NCBI RefSeq assembly: GCF_030818575.1 | Contig: NZ_JAUTAL010000001.1 | Location: 124,001-188,000 of the forward strand | Origin: Chryseobacterium camelliae | Lineage (GTDB): Bacteria > Bacteroidota > Bacteroidia > Flavobacteriales > Weeksellaceae | DNA length: 64,000 bases | Direction: 5' to 3' | Notes under the pieces: model-generated | Told to the model about the DNA's origin: nothing | Database searches by the model: none | The model's input: only the letters and a program-made list of their open reading frames with translations | Shown: piece after piece, positions 17,119 to 23,805 of the stretch | Position numbering within the stretch: position 1 is the first letter of the stretch | Layout: every line of letters begins with the position of its first letter | Position numbers and translations under genes: made by a program

Positions 17119-18820
17119 AATACACCCCTTTCCGAAAAATAATTATCCCAGAAAAGGATTCCTGATTAAAGGATCTGAACCTGTGATTTGGCTGCGTGAA
17201 ATGGAGATGCTGGGGATAGATCTGGCTCAGGTCCGGTCATTTCCTGTTCCTTCCACTGAGCCCAATATCTTGTACGGCTGTTTTCTGGTCTTTCAGAATA
17301 TCGCTCCTGCTGAAATCGGGAAGAATGTATATTTTCAATGTGTAGATGACAAGCTTTTTATTCCTGAATATACCCTGTTTTATCCTAAAGTGTATCCTGA
17401 AGAATGGAGTGCTGCCGGTGCGGAATTTCTGCTTATGCATCCGGAATTCGGAATGGTGAAACTGAATGAAGAAATAGACTGGGTTTCATTGATCAGCGAT
17501 CCTTTGCCGTCAGAGGGAAAAATCAGGAAACCTTCATCAGGAGTAAAGATTCCCCGGGAAATTAAGACCTTCGGCGTAGAAATAGACGATGAGAAAATAC
17601 TGGAAGCTCTTCAGAAGCCGCAGACCGAGCAGGAATGGATGGATAATCTTCCGTTCAATCTGCAAAAAGTAATGAACGGCAATAAAAAGGAAATCGAAAA
17701 ATACCTGAAGTATATTGAGAAATACCCGGAAAGAGCTGTTGATCTTGGCGTTCCGCTGGATGTTACCGGAACTTCCCGGGGTGACGGTTTTGCAAAGTTC
17801 ATATTTAACAGTACCTGGTTTGGAAAATTGTTCGGTGGAGGCAGCGCAAGAGAAAGTTCTGCATTTTCAAGCAGATACCGGTGGATGTTCTGGGCATTCC
17901 TGATGGGTATTGTCCTCGTAATGCTGATTATAGATTTCAACAAAGAAGAGTCTTCCTATGAAGAGCCTATATCTTCAGGTAAGATTTCCGGGAGACCTGA
18001 TGATAACATGATGACTCCAACAGTTGCTTATCAATCCGGTGTAACCGATATCGATCTGAAAATTGATTCCATCTACGGGAAAAAACGGAATGAACTGATG
18101 AGGGAGCATGTGAATGCTTCAGCCAGCTTAGCGGGCAAAAATGAAAAAAGCTATTATGAATACCTGCGGAAGGGCGGCAGGCAGATCGGGGAAATTCAGA
18201 ATGATCTGTCAAAGCTGAATGAACGCACTGAAGCTGCTACCGATTCGCTGAGAAGAGTTTACCGTAAGAAAATTGTCAAATACCTGGTGCAGAATGAACT
18301 GACGTTAAGAAAAAAGATTGCGGACTCCCTGCGGAAAACAGCCTCAGGAAAGCCTGCCGATGAAGGGGTTGTAAAGAAGATACTGAAAAAGAAGCAGCTG
18401 CTGATAGAAGACTCGCTGGGGCGTCTCTATGGAACCAAGGAGTATCCGGAACCTCCGGCTGTTAATCCTGAAAAATCTTTACATGCTCGAAAAGGCAATC
18501 AGGCGTCAACGGATCAAGAGCAAGGCATTTCTTTTACAGAGATTTTTTGGCTGATCATTTCCATGATCGGAATCGTAGGCCTGTATTCTTTTGTGGTGAA
18601 GAAAAAAAGCCTGAATCTTGGAGGAGATCATGTTCCGGCCGGAATCAAGATTTTCCTGATGTTGGTGCTTGTCGCTATGGTTGCCTATATTTTCTATCCG
18701 CTGATTGAGATGTTCGGGTACAACTGGTTCGTATGGATCCTCATCATCTGTGTGATCCTGTTGCTGTACCGCCTGTTCAGTGAAGATAAAACCATTTTAA
18801 AATCAAATAAAGATGAATAA
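17108..18820 (+). CDS. Membrane-anchored bpX-type protein of ternary system
   Basis: I chose the ATG at 17108, four codons inside the longer frame, giving 570 residues. A cytoplasmic N-terminal domain (1-250, MELRIHPFPKNNYPRKGFL, then a beta-rich part) leads to a membrane helix (FWAFLMGIVLVMLIID, about 260-280), a long coiled-coil-rich segment (about 300-470) and three further membrane helices at the C-terminus. It probably tethers the complex to the inner membrane. The start overlaps the vWA gene and the stop overlaps the next gene by 8 bp. Confidence 0.65.
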   Translation: MELRIHPFPKNNYPRKGFLIKGSEPVIWLREMEMLGIDLAQVRSFPVPSTEPNILYGCFLVFQNIAPAEIGKNVYFQCVDDKLFIPEYTLFYPKVYPEEWSAAGAEFLLMHPEFGMVKLNEEIDWVSLISDPLPSEGKIRKPSSGVKIPREIKTFGVEIDDEKILEALQKPQTEQEWMDNLPFNLQKVMNGNKKEIEKYLKYIEKYPERAVDLGVPLDVTGTSRGDGFAKFIFNSTWFGKLFGGGSARESSAFSSRYRWMFWAFLMGIVLVMLIIDFNKEESSYEEPISSGKISGRPDDNMMTPTVAYQSGVTDIDLKIDSIYGKKRNELMREHVNASASLAGKNEKSYYEYLRKGGRQIGEIQNDLSKLNERTEAATDSLRRVYRKKIVKYLVQNELTLRKKIADSLRKTASGKPADEGVVKKILKKKQLLIEDSLGRLYGTKEYPEPPAVNPEKSLHARKGNQASTDQEQGISFTEIFWLIISMIGIVGLYSFVVKKKSLNLGGDHVPAGIKIFLMLVLVAMVAYIFYPLIEMFGYNWFVWILIICVILLLYRLFSEDKTILKSNKDE

Positions 18821-19838
18821 GCAGAAGTTCATCAGTAAATTCATCGCAGCATTTTTTCTTCTGGTTATTATTAAGGTCATCGGAATTCTGGCGCAGCTTT
18901 TTCATAAAAGCTTCTGGAGCGTAGCAGGTACATTGATGCTGTTCATTGTCATTGCCCTGATTTTTTTCGTTGTCCTGCTCCGCCTGGAAGATAAGGAAAA
19001 AGAAAAAAGCTTGTCCGGGCGTAAAAAGAAACCCGGAAGTGGGAATGCCTATGTGGAATCTTCACTTTTCGACCGGATAAGAAATACATATGAAGAACTG
19101 GCCCAAAAATATATCAGGGAGAACGATTATAAAAAAGCGGCTAAGGTGTATATCAACCTTCTCCGGGACCATTACCGCGGAGCCAAAGCACTGGAAGAAG
19201 GCGGATGGTACAGTGAAGCGGCTGTCATCTATCTTAAAAAACTCAAAAATAAGTCTGAAGCAGCCCATTGCTACGAAAAAGCCAAGCAATACCGGAAAGC
19301 CATTGACCTTTATAAAGAACTCGGCCAGAAGGAAAAAGTAGGGGATCTTTATCTTGAAATGAATGACCGTACTCATGCCAATGCCTATTATCAGATGGTT
19401 GTAGATGATTATGTGGGCAATAACCAGATGGTAAAAGGATCACTTATCTATCGTAAAAAGATGGACCTACCGGATAAAGCTCAGGAGATCCTGCTTCGAG
19501 GCTGGGAGGAAAACCGAGATGCCTTCAATTGCCTCAATAACTATTTCGCCAACATTACTGACGTTAAAAAACTTCAGCAGCAGATTAGTGACCTCTATCA
19601 AAGAACACCTTCAGACCGGAAAATCACCTATCTGGAAGCCATGAAACATGAATTCAAAAAAGCTCCGGAGCTTCACACAGCTATCAGGAACATTGCTTAT
19701 GAAATTATCGCTGAAAAAGTAGCCACCCATTCAGAAATCGTGAATGAACTGAAACATTTCAATCCTGCTGATGAGGTGATCCTGAAGGATATTTCTAGGT
19801 ATAAAACCGGCAGGAACAGGATTTTGAAGGGTGGGTAA
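18813..19838 (+). CDS. Membrane-anchored TPR-like protein, last gene of ternary operon
   Basis: 341 residues. Two membrane helices (about 9-28 and 35-57) are followed by a basic linker and a TPR-like helical array (YIRENDYKKAAKVYINLL, KAKQYRKAIDLYKELGQ, KVGDLYLEMNDRTHANAYY), suggesting a membrane-bound scaffold. It overlaps the preceding gene by 8 bp. No terminator is obvious directly after it. Confidence 0.75.
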   Translation: MNKQKFISKFIAAFFLLVIIKVIGILAQLFHKSFWSVAGTLMLFIVIALIFFVVLLRLEDKEKEKSLSGRKKKPGSGNAYVESSLFDRIRNTYEELAQKYIRENDYKKAAKVYINLLRDHYRGAKALEEGGWYSEAAVIYLKKLKNKSEAAHCYEKAKQYRKAIDLYKELGQKEKVGDLYLEMNDRTHANAYYQMVVDDYVGNNQMVKGSLIYRKKMDLPDKAQEILLRGWEENRDAFNCLNNYFANITDVKKLQQQISDLYQRTPSDRKITYLEAMKHEFKKAPELHTAIRNIAYEIIAEKVATHSEIVNELKHFNPADEVILKDISRYKTGRNRILKGG

Positions 19839-20010
19839 ATGATTTAAGGATTGAGAGATTCAGGGATTGGTTTAAAAAAGGGGTTTTTAGTATAAAAAGA
19901 GTAATATTGTTTGAATCCAGGTGGCTTCGGGAACTTAATTGATCGGGGGTTTTTAAAGACAAAATATTATATCATAATAGGAAAAGATTTATCTTTGCAG
20001 CAATACAATT

Positions 20011-20139
20011 ATGACAATACAAAGAGCACATATCAGTTTAAATCTCTGCGATCGCCCTGTAGGAAAGGGATCGTTTGGATATGAATACATGATATCAGAT
20101 GAGGCGAAGTGTGCTTGCTTTGAAAATTATTTACAGTAA
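20011..20139 (+). CDS. Candidate 42-residue small protein with its own promoter and terminator
   Basis: ATG 20011 to TAA 20139, starting MTIQRAHISLNLCDRPVGKG, with three Cys. A perfect -7 box TATCTTTG (19990-19997) sits 13 bp upstream and a strong terminator follows at 20171-20197, so the region is very likely a short transcript. Whether the ORF is translated or the RNA is functional itself is open. No family is recognised. Confidence 0.45.
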   Translation: MTIQRAHISLNLCDRPVGKGSFGYEYMISDEAKCACFENYLQ

Positions 20140-20170
20140 TCTCGTAAAAATTAAATCAAAATAATACAGA

Positions 20171-20197
20171 AACGCCTCCGATAACGGGGCGTTTTTT
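20171..20197 (+). terminator. Rho-independent terminator of the short transcript
   Basis: AACGCCTC and GGGGCGTT form an 8-bp stem (one G-T pair) followed by a T-rich tail. Confidence 0.85.
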
Positions 20198-20329
20198 GTG
20201 TTTTTAAAGCGGAAATTATTTAGAATGAAAAAAAATAACCATAAAAGTGAAAATTTTTTAATAACAAATGAATAACTAATACGAAAATAGAGCGTGATAA
20301 GTAACCCGATGAGAGACAGTCATTTAGGT

Positions 20330-20373
20330 AAACAGGAGCCTGCGGTTTAACTGCGGACAGGATATTCCTGTTT
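20330..20373 (+). other. Structured intergenic element
   Basis: An outer stem AAACAGGA (20330-20337) with TCCTGTTT (20366-20373) encloses nested pairing CCTG/CAGG and a hairpin in GCGGTTTAACTGC. A T-run at 20371-20374 could make it a terminator. It lies in the approximately 320 bases between the two small ORFs, where no gene is visible. Confidence 0.4.
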
Positions 20374-20515
20374 TATGAATTAATATAAATAACTGATTTT
20401 CAATTGTTTATATCTAAAATATATTTGCATGTCTGAAAATTTCGTATTTACTTTGCAACCGAAAATTAAAACGACAGATTTTAAATTTTAAGAACTTTAA
20501 AACAAGAACAACATA

Positions 20516-20653
20516 ATGAAACTATTGCATAACATATCTGATATGAATTCAACACAGCCCGGTGGACAGCCGAAAGGGCAGCGGTATGCGTGTAATGTTC
20601 TTCTTGACAATGAATTTATAAATGAAAGGTGCTTATATATATGGGTCAGCTAA
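20516..20653 (+). CDS. Candidate 45-residue small protein with its own promoter and terminator
   Basis: ATG 20516 to TAA 20653, starting MKLLHNISDMNSTQPGGQPK, two Cys. A -7 box TATATTTG lies at 20420-20427, leaving an approximately 85-nt leader, and a GC-rich terminator follows at 20679-20706. Its layout (promoter, short ORF, terminator containing GCCTCCG) repeats that of the ORF at 20011. It could instead be a small RNA leader for the tRNA cluster. Confidence 0.4.
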   Translation: MKLLHNISDMNSTQPGGQPKGQRYACNVLLDNEFINERCLYIWVS

Positions 20654-20678
20654 TGAACTCACATGCCTGAATATATGA

Positions 20679-20706
20679 GCGCCTCCGTAAAAGAGGCGCT
20701 TTTTTT
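20679..20706 (+). terminator. Rho-independent terminator
   Basis: GCGCCTC and GAGGCGC form a 7-bp stem with a 7-nt loop, followed by T7. Confidence 0.85.
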
Positions 20707-20840
20707 ATGCTGTAATGGTAAAGTTCAAATCATTTGATATCATAGGTGAAATTAGGAGCCATAGTAGATATCTTTTATTGGTAAATATCAAAAAATGACA
20801 AGCGAAGCGAGTGGGCCACTGACCACTCACTTCAAATAAA

Positions 20841-20911
20841 GGTCTGTTGAGGTAGTGGTAACCTTCCCGACTGTCTCTCGGGTACCGCGGGTTCGATTCC
20901 CGCATAGACCG
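20841..20911 (+). tRNA. tRNA-Asp (GTC), with unusual T37
   Basis: A full cloverleaf: acceptor GGTCTGT/ATAGACC, D stem AGGT/ACCT, anticodon stem CCCGA/TCGGG, T arm GCGGG-TTCGATT-CCCGC, discriminator G. The anticodon loop CTGTCTC reads anticodon GTC with a pyrimidine at position 37, where a purine is nearly universal. G73 agrees with Asp identity. CCA is not encoded. Confidence 0.75.
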
Positions 20912-20915
20912 CAAA

Positions 20916-20970
20916 GGTTCATCAAGCATCCGTTCCGGCTGTCTCCCGGAAATGATTCAAAAGTGAACCT
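20916..20970 (+). other. tRNA-like mini element (acceptor and anticodon arms only)
   Basis: Seven-bp acceptor-like stem GGTTCAT/GTGAACC encloses a 6-bp stem TTCCGG/CCGGAA with the 7-nt loop CTGTCTC, identical to the loop of the tRNA-Asp just upstream. The spacers of 10-11 nt that replace the D and T arms cannot form stems; the 3' one keeps GATTCAA, resembling a T loop. It is about 55 nt long and lies 4 nt after the tRNA-Asp. It may be a degenerate tRNA or a tRNA mimic. Confidence 0.5.
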
Positions 20971-20976
20971 GTAAGA

Positions 20977-21048
20977 CTGGAAAGATAACGGTGGTTGTTT
21001 ACCCGCCTTGGACGCGGGAGGTCATAGGTTCGAATCCTATTTTCCAGA
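20977..21048 (+). tRNA. tRNA-Pro (TGG)
   Basis: Acceptor CTGGAAA/TTTCCAG, anticodon stem CCCGC/GCGGG with loop CTTGGAC, T arm ATAGG-TTCGAAT-CCTAT, discriminator A; C1-G72 and A73 agree with bacterial Pro identity. The D stem has only three pairs and residue 37 is A rather than the usual G. Confidence 0.75.
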
Positions 21049-21054
21049 CTAATG

Positions 21055-21126
21055 GCTCCATTAGCATAGTGGTGAGTGCACCCGGCTTTCTACCGGGCGA
21101 TAAGGGTTCTATTCCCTTATGGAGCA
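21055..21126 (+). tRNA. tRNA-Glu (TTC), with altered T loop
   Basis: Acceptor GCTCCAT/ATGGAGC, D stem GCAT/GTGC, anticodon stem CCCGG/CCGGG with loop CTTTCTA, T stem AAGGG/CCCTT. The T loop is TTCTATT, lacking the conserved purine at position 57. CCA is not encoded. Confidence 0.75.
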
Positions 21127-21241
21127 CAAAAAGTCAATGATTAATGGTGAATTTTTGCTGCAGGATTAGATTTCAAAATTGTTAAGCAATGTGGATAGCC
21201 ATTGATCATGTACAACAGCAATTGTTTCATAAGAGAGAAGA

Positions 21242-21308
21242 GGAAAAGCCCGTCAAGCGCAGACGATCTTTAAGCCAAAAAAACACAACAACAATAGATG
21301 GGCTTTCC
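21242..21308 (+). repeat. Hairpin element copy A (GCGCAGA core)
   Basis: GGAAAAGCCCGTC pairs with GATGGGCTTTCC around a loop containing GCGCAGACGATCTTTAA. The same stem and core recur at 21374-21426 and 21602-21655, and the core again at 60412-60446. Confidence 0.6.
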
Positions 21309-21373
21309 TTAACTCAAATATAGTTGATGGCAATAATGGAAAAAGTAAACATAAGATAAATTTTAGAGCTGAT

Positions 21374-21426
21374 AAAGCCTGTCTAAGCACAGAAGTTCTT
21401 ATATCAAACAAAATAAGACGGGCTTT
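21374..21426 (+). repeat. Hairpin element copy B
   Basis: AAAGCCTGTC (21374-21383) pairs with GACGGGCTTT (21417-21426); the loop begins TAAGCACAGAAGTTCTTATA. A T-run follows, so it may also terminate transcription before the tRNA at 21485. Confidence 0.65.
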
Positions 21427-21484
21427 ATTTTTAGCAAAACAGGTATCACGATGATGGAAAATCACTAATTACCCATAAACAAAT

Positions 21485-21566
21485 GATGGTTCGCCGAAGC
21501 AGGAGAGTCGGGACGGTCTGCAAAACCGTTGCGTAAGCTGAGTGGGTTCAAATCCCATAACCATCT
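21485..21566 (+). tRNA. tRNA with GCA (Cys) anticodon and tRNA-Tyr-like long variable arm
   Basis: Acceptor GATGGTT/AACCATC, D stem CCGA/TCGG, anticodon stem ACGGT/ACCGT, loop CTGCAAA, 12-nt variable region, T arm GTGGG-TTCAAAT-CCCAT, discriminator T. U73 and GCA are Cys identity elements, but the D loop, anticodon stem and long variable arm closely match the tRNA-Tyr at 21732. It looks derived from tRNA-Tyr. Confidence 0.65.
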
Positions 21567-21601
21567 CAAAATACTAGAATGAGATTATTCCGGAGAAACA
21601 G

Positions 21602-21655
21602 AAAGCCTGTCGGGCGCAGAAGTTCTTATATCAAACAAAAATTAAGACAGGCTTT
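21602..21655 (+). repeat. Hairpin element copy C
   Basis: AAAGCCTGTC pairs perfectly with GACAGGCTTT (21646-21655); the loop begins GGGCGCAGAAGTTCTTATAT and matches copy B almost base for base. ATTTTT follows. Confidence 0.65.
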
Positions 21656-21731
21656 ATTTTTCCGGGACTGATGATAAAAAACAGTGGGTTAATTAATTAC
21701 TCATTGCTTATTATTCATTATTCATAAAAAG

Positions 21732-21815
21732 GGAAGCACACCGGAGTAGGAGAGCCGGTGCGGTCTGTAAAACCGTTGCATCCATGCTGGGCAGGTTCAA
21801 ATCCTGCTGCTTCCA
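21732..21815 (+). tRNA. tRNA-Tyr (GTA)
   Basis: A class II tRNA: acceptor GGAAGCA/TGCTTCC, D stem CCGG/CCGG, anticodon stem GCGGT/ACCGT, loop CTGTAAA, variable arm TGCATCCATGCTGG, T arm GCAGG-TTCAAAT-CCTGC, discriminator A. All elements are as expected for bacterial tRNA-Tyr. Confidence 0.9.
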
Positions 21816-21819
21816 CAAA

Positions 21820-21891
21820 CCGCTGATAATGTAATGGCAGCATGCAGGAACTATACTCTTGTTGTTCAGGTTCGATTCCTGGTCAGATGGT
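21820..21891 (+). tRNA. Degenerate tRNA-like gene (apparent TAT anticodon)
   Basis: D stem ATGT/GCAT, anticodon stem CAGGA/TCTTG, and T arm TCAGG-TTCGATT-CCTGG are present. The acceptor pairs only with a bulge (CCGCTGA against TCAG-A-TGG), and the anticodon loop ACTATAC has C instead of U at position 33. It may be a decayed tRNA or one with a nonstandard role. Confidence 0.45.
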
Positions 21892-21974
21892 CAGAAAAAG
21901 TAATATGCATATAGATGGGTAATAAGCAATGAGCAATAACTAATGCTGCTTACCCGTAAATAGTATATTTTAAT

Positions 21975-21992
21975 ATTACCCATTACTCATTA
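21975..21992. repeat. Dispersed repeat ATTACCCATTACTCATTA
   Basis: This exact 18-mer recurs at 46361-46378. Related fragments (TAATTACTCATTG..., GGGTAATAAGCAATGAG) lie at about 21690-21726 and 21915-21933, flanking the tRNA-Tyr. Confidence 0.6.
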
Positions 21993-22049
21993 AATATCTA
22001 ACACCCCTTTGTAATATAAAATTAATAGTTAAACAAATATGTAGAAAAA

Positions 22050-22535
22050 ATGGAAACGCAACAAGAAATTTGGCAGAACATGACCGGAAAAATTTTCCGC
22101 AAACCTATCACAGAGCTGGTAGAAGAAGCCATTATCCGCGAACAGGCTCTGGGGTACCGGCTGAAAGTATGTGTGGGATCAGATTCCCATGTTTACGGTG
22201 ATGCTATTAATTATGCAACGGCCGTAGTATTGATTCGTGAGGGAAAAGGAGCGTTTACCTTTATCAGAAAAGAAAGAGAATTCCAGCGGATCAGTATCAA
22301 AGAGCGGATGCTGAACGAAGTCAATAAATCTGTAGAAATTGCCTATGCAATCTGTTCAGTTCTGGATGCTTATGGAATAGAAATGGAGGTACACGCGGAC
22401 ATCAATACCGATCCTGATTTTAAATCCAATGTAGCCTTAAAAGATGCTATGGGATATATTCTGGGAATGGGATATGTATTCAAAGCAAAACCTTTTGCTT
22501 TTGCAAGTTCCAATTGTGCTGATATGATGGTGTAA
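22050..22535 (+). CDS. YkuK family RNase H-like protein (DUF458)
   Basis: 161 residues. The RNase H-like core shows acidic positions in KVCVGSDSHVYG (about 39-50) and EVHADINTDPD (about 111-121), with the beta strand ATAVVLIREGKG between them. YkuK relatives are proposed RNA-acting RNase H-fold proteins, function unproven. It is the first protein gene after the tRNA-like cluster and 88 bp before the cyclic-phosphate receiver gene. Confidence 0.8.
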   Translation: METQQEIWQNMTGKIFRKPITELVEEAIIREQALGYRLKVCVGSDSHVYGDAINYATAVVLIREGKGAFTFIRKEREFQRISIKERMLNEVNKSVEIAYAICSVLDAYGIEMEVHADINTDPDFKSNVALKDAMGYILGMGYVFKAKPFAFASSNCADMMV

Positions 22536-22623
22536 ATCAGGATATACCAGCTTCGGAATTGAGAATGTTGATCTGATACTGACATCCAGCTTTTCGCAAT
22601 AAATATAAATAATAGTGAATACA

Positions 22624-22995
22624 ATGGAAATGACAAAAAGATTACTCTTCCTGGATGATATACGGTATCCTTTCGAGGTATATCATTATACCCAAAATGA
22701 TATTTTCAGGAGGAAGGACTGGTATATTGTGCGTAATTATGAGCAGTTTACCGGCAGGATTCTTGAACAGGGCCTTCCGGAAATGATTTCCTTCGATCAT
22801 GATCTGGCAGATGAACATTATTTGAAAACTGGTAGTCAGGAGTTTGTCGAAAAGGCGGGATACGATTGTGCTAAATGGTTGGTCGAATACTGCATGGATC
22901 ATTTATTAGATCTGCCGGAATTTTATTGCCATTCCCTAAATCCGGTAGGAAAAGAAAATATAGAAAGCCTTTTGAACAATTTTAAAAGGATATAA
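22624..22995 (+). CDS. Cyclic-phosphate-processing receiver-like domain protein
   Basis: From ATG 22624 (a GTG lies three codons upstream) the product has 123 residues. Motifs fit the receiver-like cyclic-phosphate processing (cpRD) family: LLFLDDIRYP (6-15), SFDHDLADEH (about 58-67), the CHSLNPVG motif near 101-108. This family was predicted, from association with RNA repair operons, to act on RNA 2',3'-cyclic phosphate ends. It supports an RNA end-processing role for the locus. A terminator follows. Confidence 0.75.
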   Translation: MEMTKRLLFLDDIRYPFEVYHYTQNDIFRRKDWYIVRNYEQFTGRILEQGLPEMISFDHDLADEHYLKTGSQEFVEKAGYDCAKWLVEYCMDHLLDLPEFYCHSLNPVGKENIESLLNNFKRI

Positions 22996-23001
22996 TCAAT
23001 G

Positions 23002-23033
23002 AAGTTCCGGTAATAAGATTGCCGGAACTTTTT
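23002..23033 (+). terminator. Rho-independent terminator of ykuK-like/cpRD unit
   Basis: AAGTTCCGG (23002-23010) and CCGGAACTT (23022-23030) form a 9-bp stem followed by a T-run. Confidence 0.85.
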
Positions 23034-23137
23034 ACGATAGTAAAGACCGAATTACCGGAAAACAGGTTTTGCATATCAATCCGGCAACATTAGTCCGAGA
23101 TTTTGTGCTGCGTAAATAGAATGCGTACTGATGGTTT

Positions 23138-23145
23138 TATCTTTG
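23138..23145 (+). promoter_or_regulatory. -7 promoter box of exonuclease pair
   Basis: TATCTTTG matches the flavobacterial TAnnTTTG element and would start a transcript with a leader of about 95 nt before the exonuclease gene at 23249. Confidence 0.5.
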
Positions 23146-23248
23146 CAGAGCTTTAGCCACAAACGGATATTTTTCAGGGGCTCTTTTCCTTTTCCCCTTC
23201 TGGTTGATAGAATGCCATGCGTACCGTATAGAATAAACAAAAAAGAAC

Positions 23249-23785
23249 ATGAACAACAATATAATCGTTATCGATCTGGAAGCTACCTGCTGGGAGTATG
23301 ACAGAACCCCGCCGGGACAGAAAACCGATATCATAGAAATAGGAATCTGCGAACTGAATAAATCAACAAGAGCAATTTCCGGGAAACAAAGCATTTATGT
23401 AATTCCTGAAAGATCCAAAATCAGCAATTTCTGCACCCAGCTCACCGGCATTACCCCTCAGCTGATTGAAGAAAAAGGAATTTATTTTGAAGAAGCCTGT
23501 GAGAAAATAAGGGATGAGTACCATCCGGAAATGCTTACCTGGGCAGGGTTCGGTGCATTCGACCGGGAGCAGATGATGCAGCAGTGCGATTATCTGGGTA
23601 TTGAAAATCCTTTTTCGGGAAATTACCTCAATATTATGCATCTGTTCAGAAATTATAACGGACTCCACAAAATGATGGGACTTAAAAGAGCCCTTAAGGC
23701 CATGAACATGAATTTTGAAGGCCATCATCACAGCGGAGCGGACGATGCTTATAATGCAGCCAGGATTTTACGTGAAATCCTGTAA
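23249..23785 (+). CDS. DEDDh 3'-5' exonuclease, ERI1/KapD-like (1)
   Basis: 178 residues. The exonuclease motifs are visible in order: ExoI VIDLEATCW (D9, E11), ExoII WAGFGAFDREQM (Asp near 112), and ExoIII GHHHSGADDAYNAARI (His and Asp near 160-166). ERI1-like enzymes trim structured RNA 3' ends, so the likely substrate is RNA. A paralogue follows after 20 bp and the two are presumably one operon. Confidence 0.9.
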   Translation: MNNNIIVIDLEATCWEYDRTPPGQKTDIIEIGICELNKSTRAISGKQSIYVIPERSKISNFCTQLTGITPQLIEEKGIYFEEACEKIRDEYHPEMLTWAGFGAFDREQMMQQCDYLGIENPFSGNYLNIMHLFRNYNGLHKMMGLKRALKAMNMNFEGHHHSGADDAYNAARILREIL

Positions 23786-23805
23786 TAACAACTAACAATA
23801 GAAAA

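Noticed and set aside
20281..20330. Hammerhead-type ribozyme around CGATGAGAGAC
   Set aside because: The required GAAA core and three-stem layout are not present.
20705..20929. Minus-strand ORF of 74 codons
   Set aside because: It runs antisense through the tRNA-Asp and terminator, with no promoter or family resemblance.
21253..21465. Minus-strand ORF of 70 codons
   Set aside because: It overlaps two copies of the hairpin element and is explained by them.
21242..21655. Repeated hairpins as a CRISPR array
   Set aside because: Copies are spaced unevenly, are separated by tRNAs and unrelated DNA, vary in the stem, and no cas genes are nearby.
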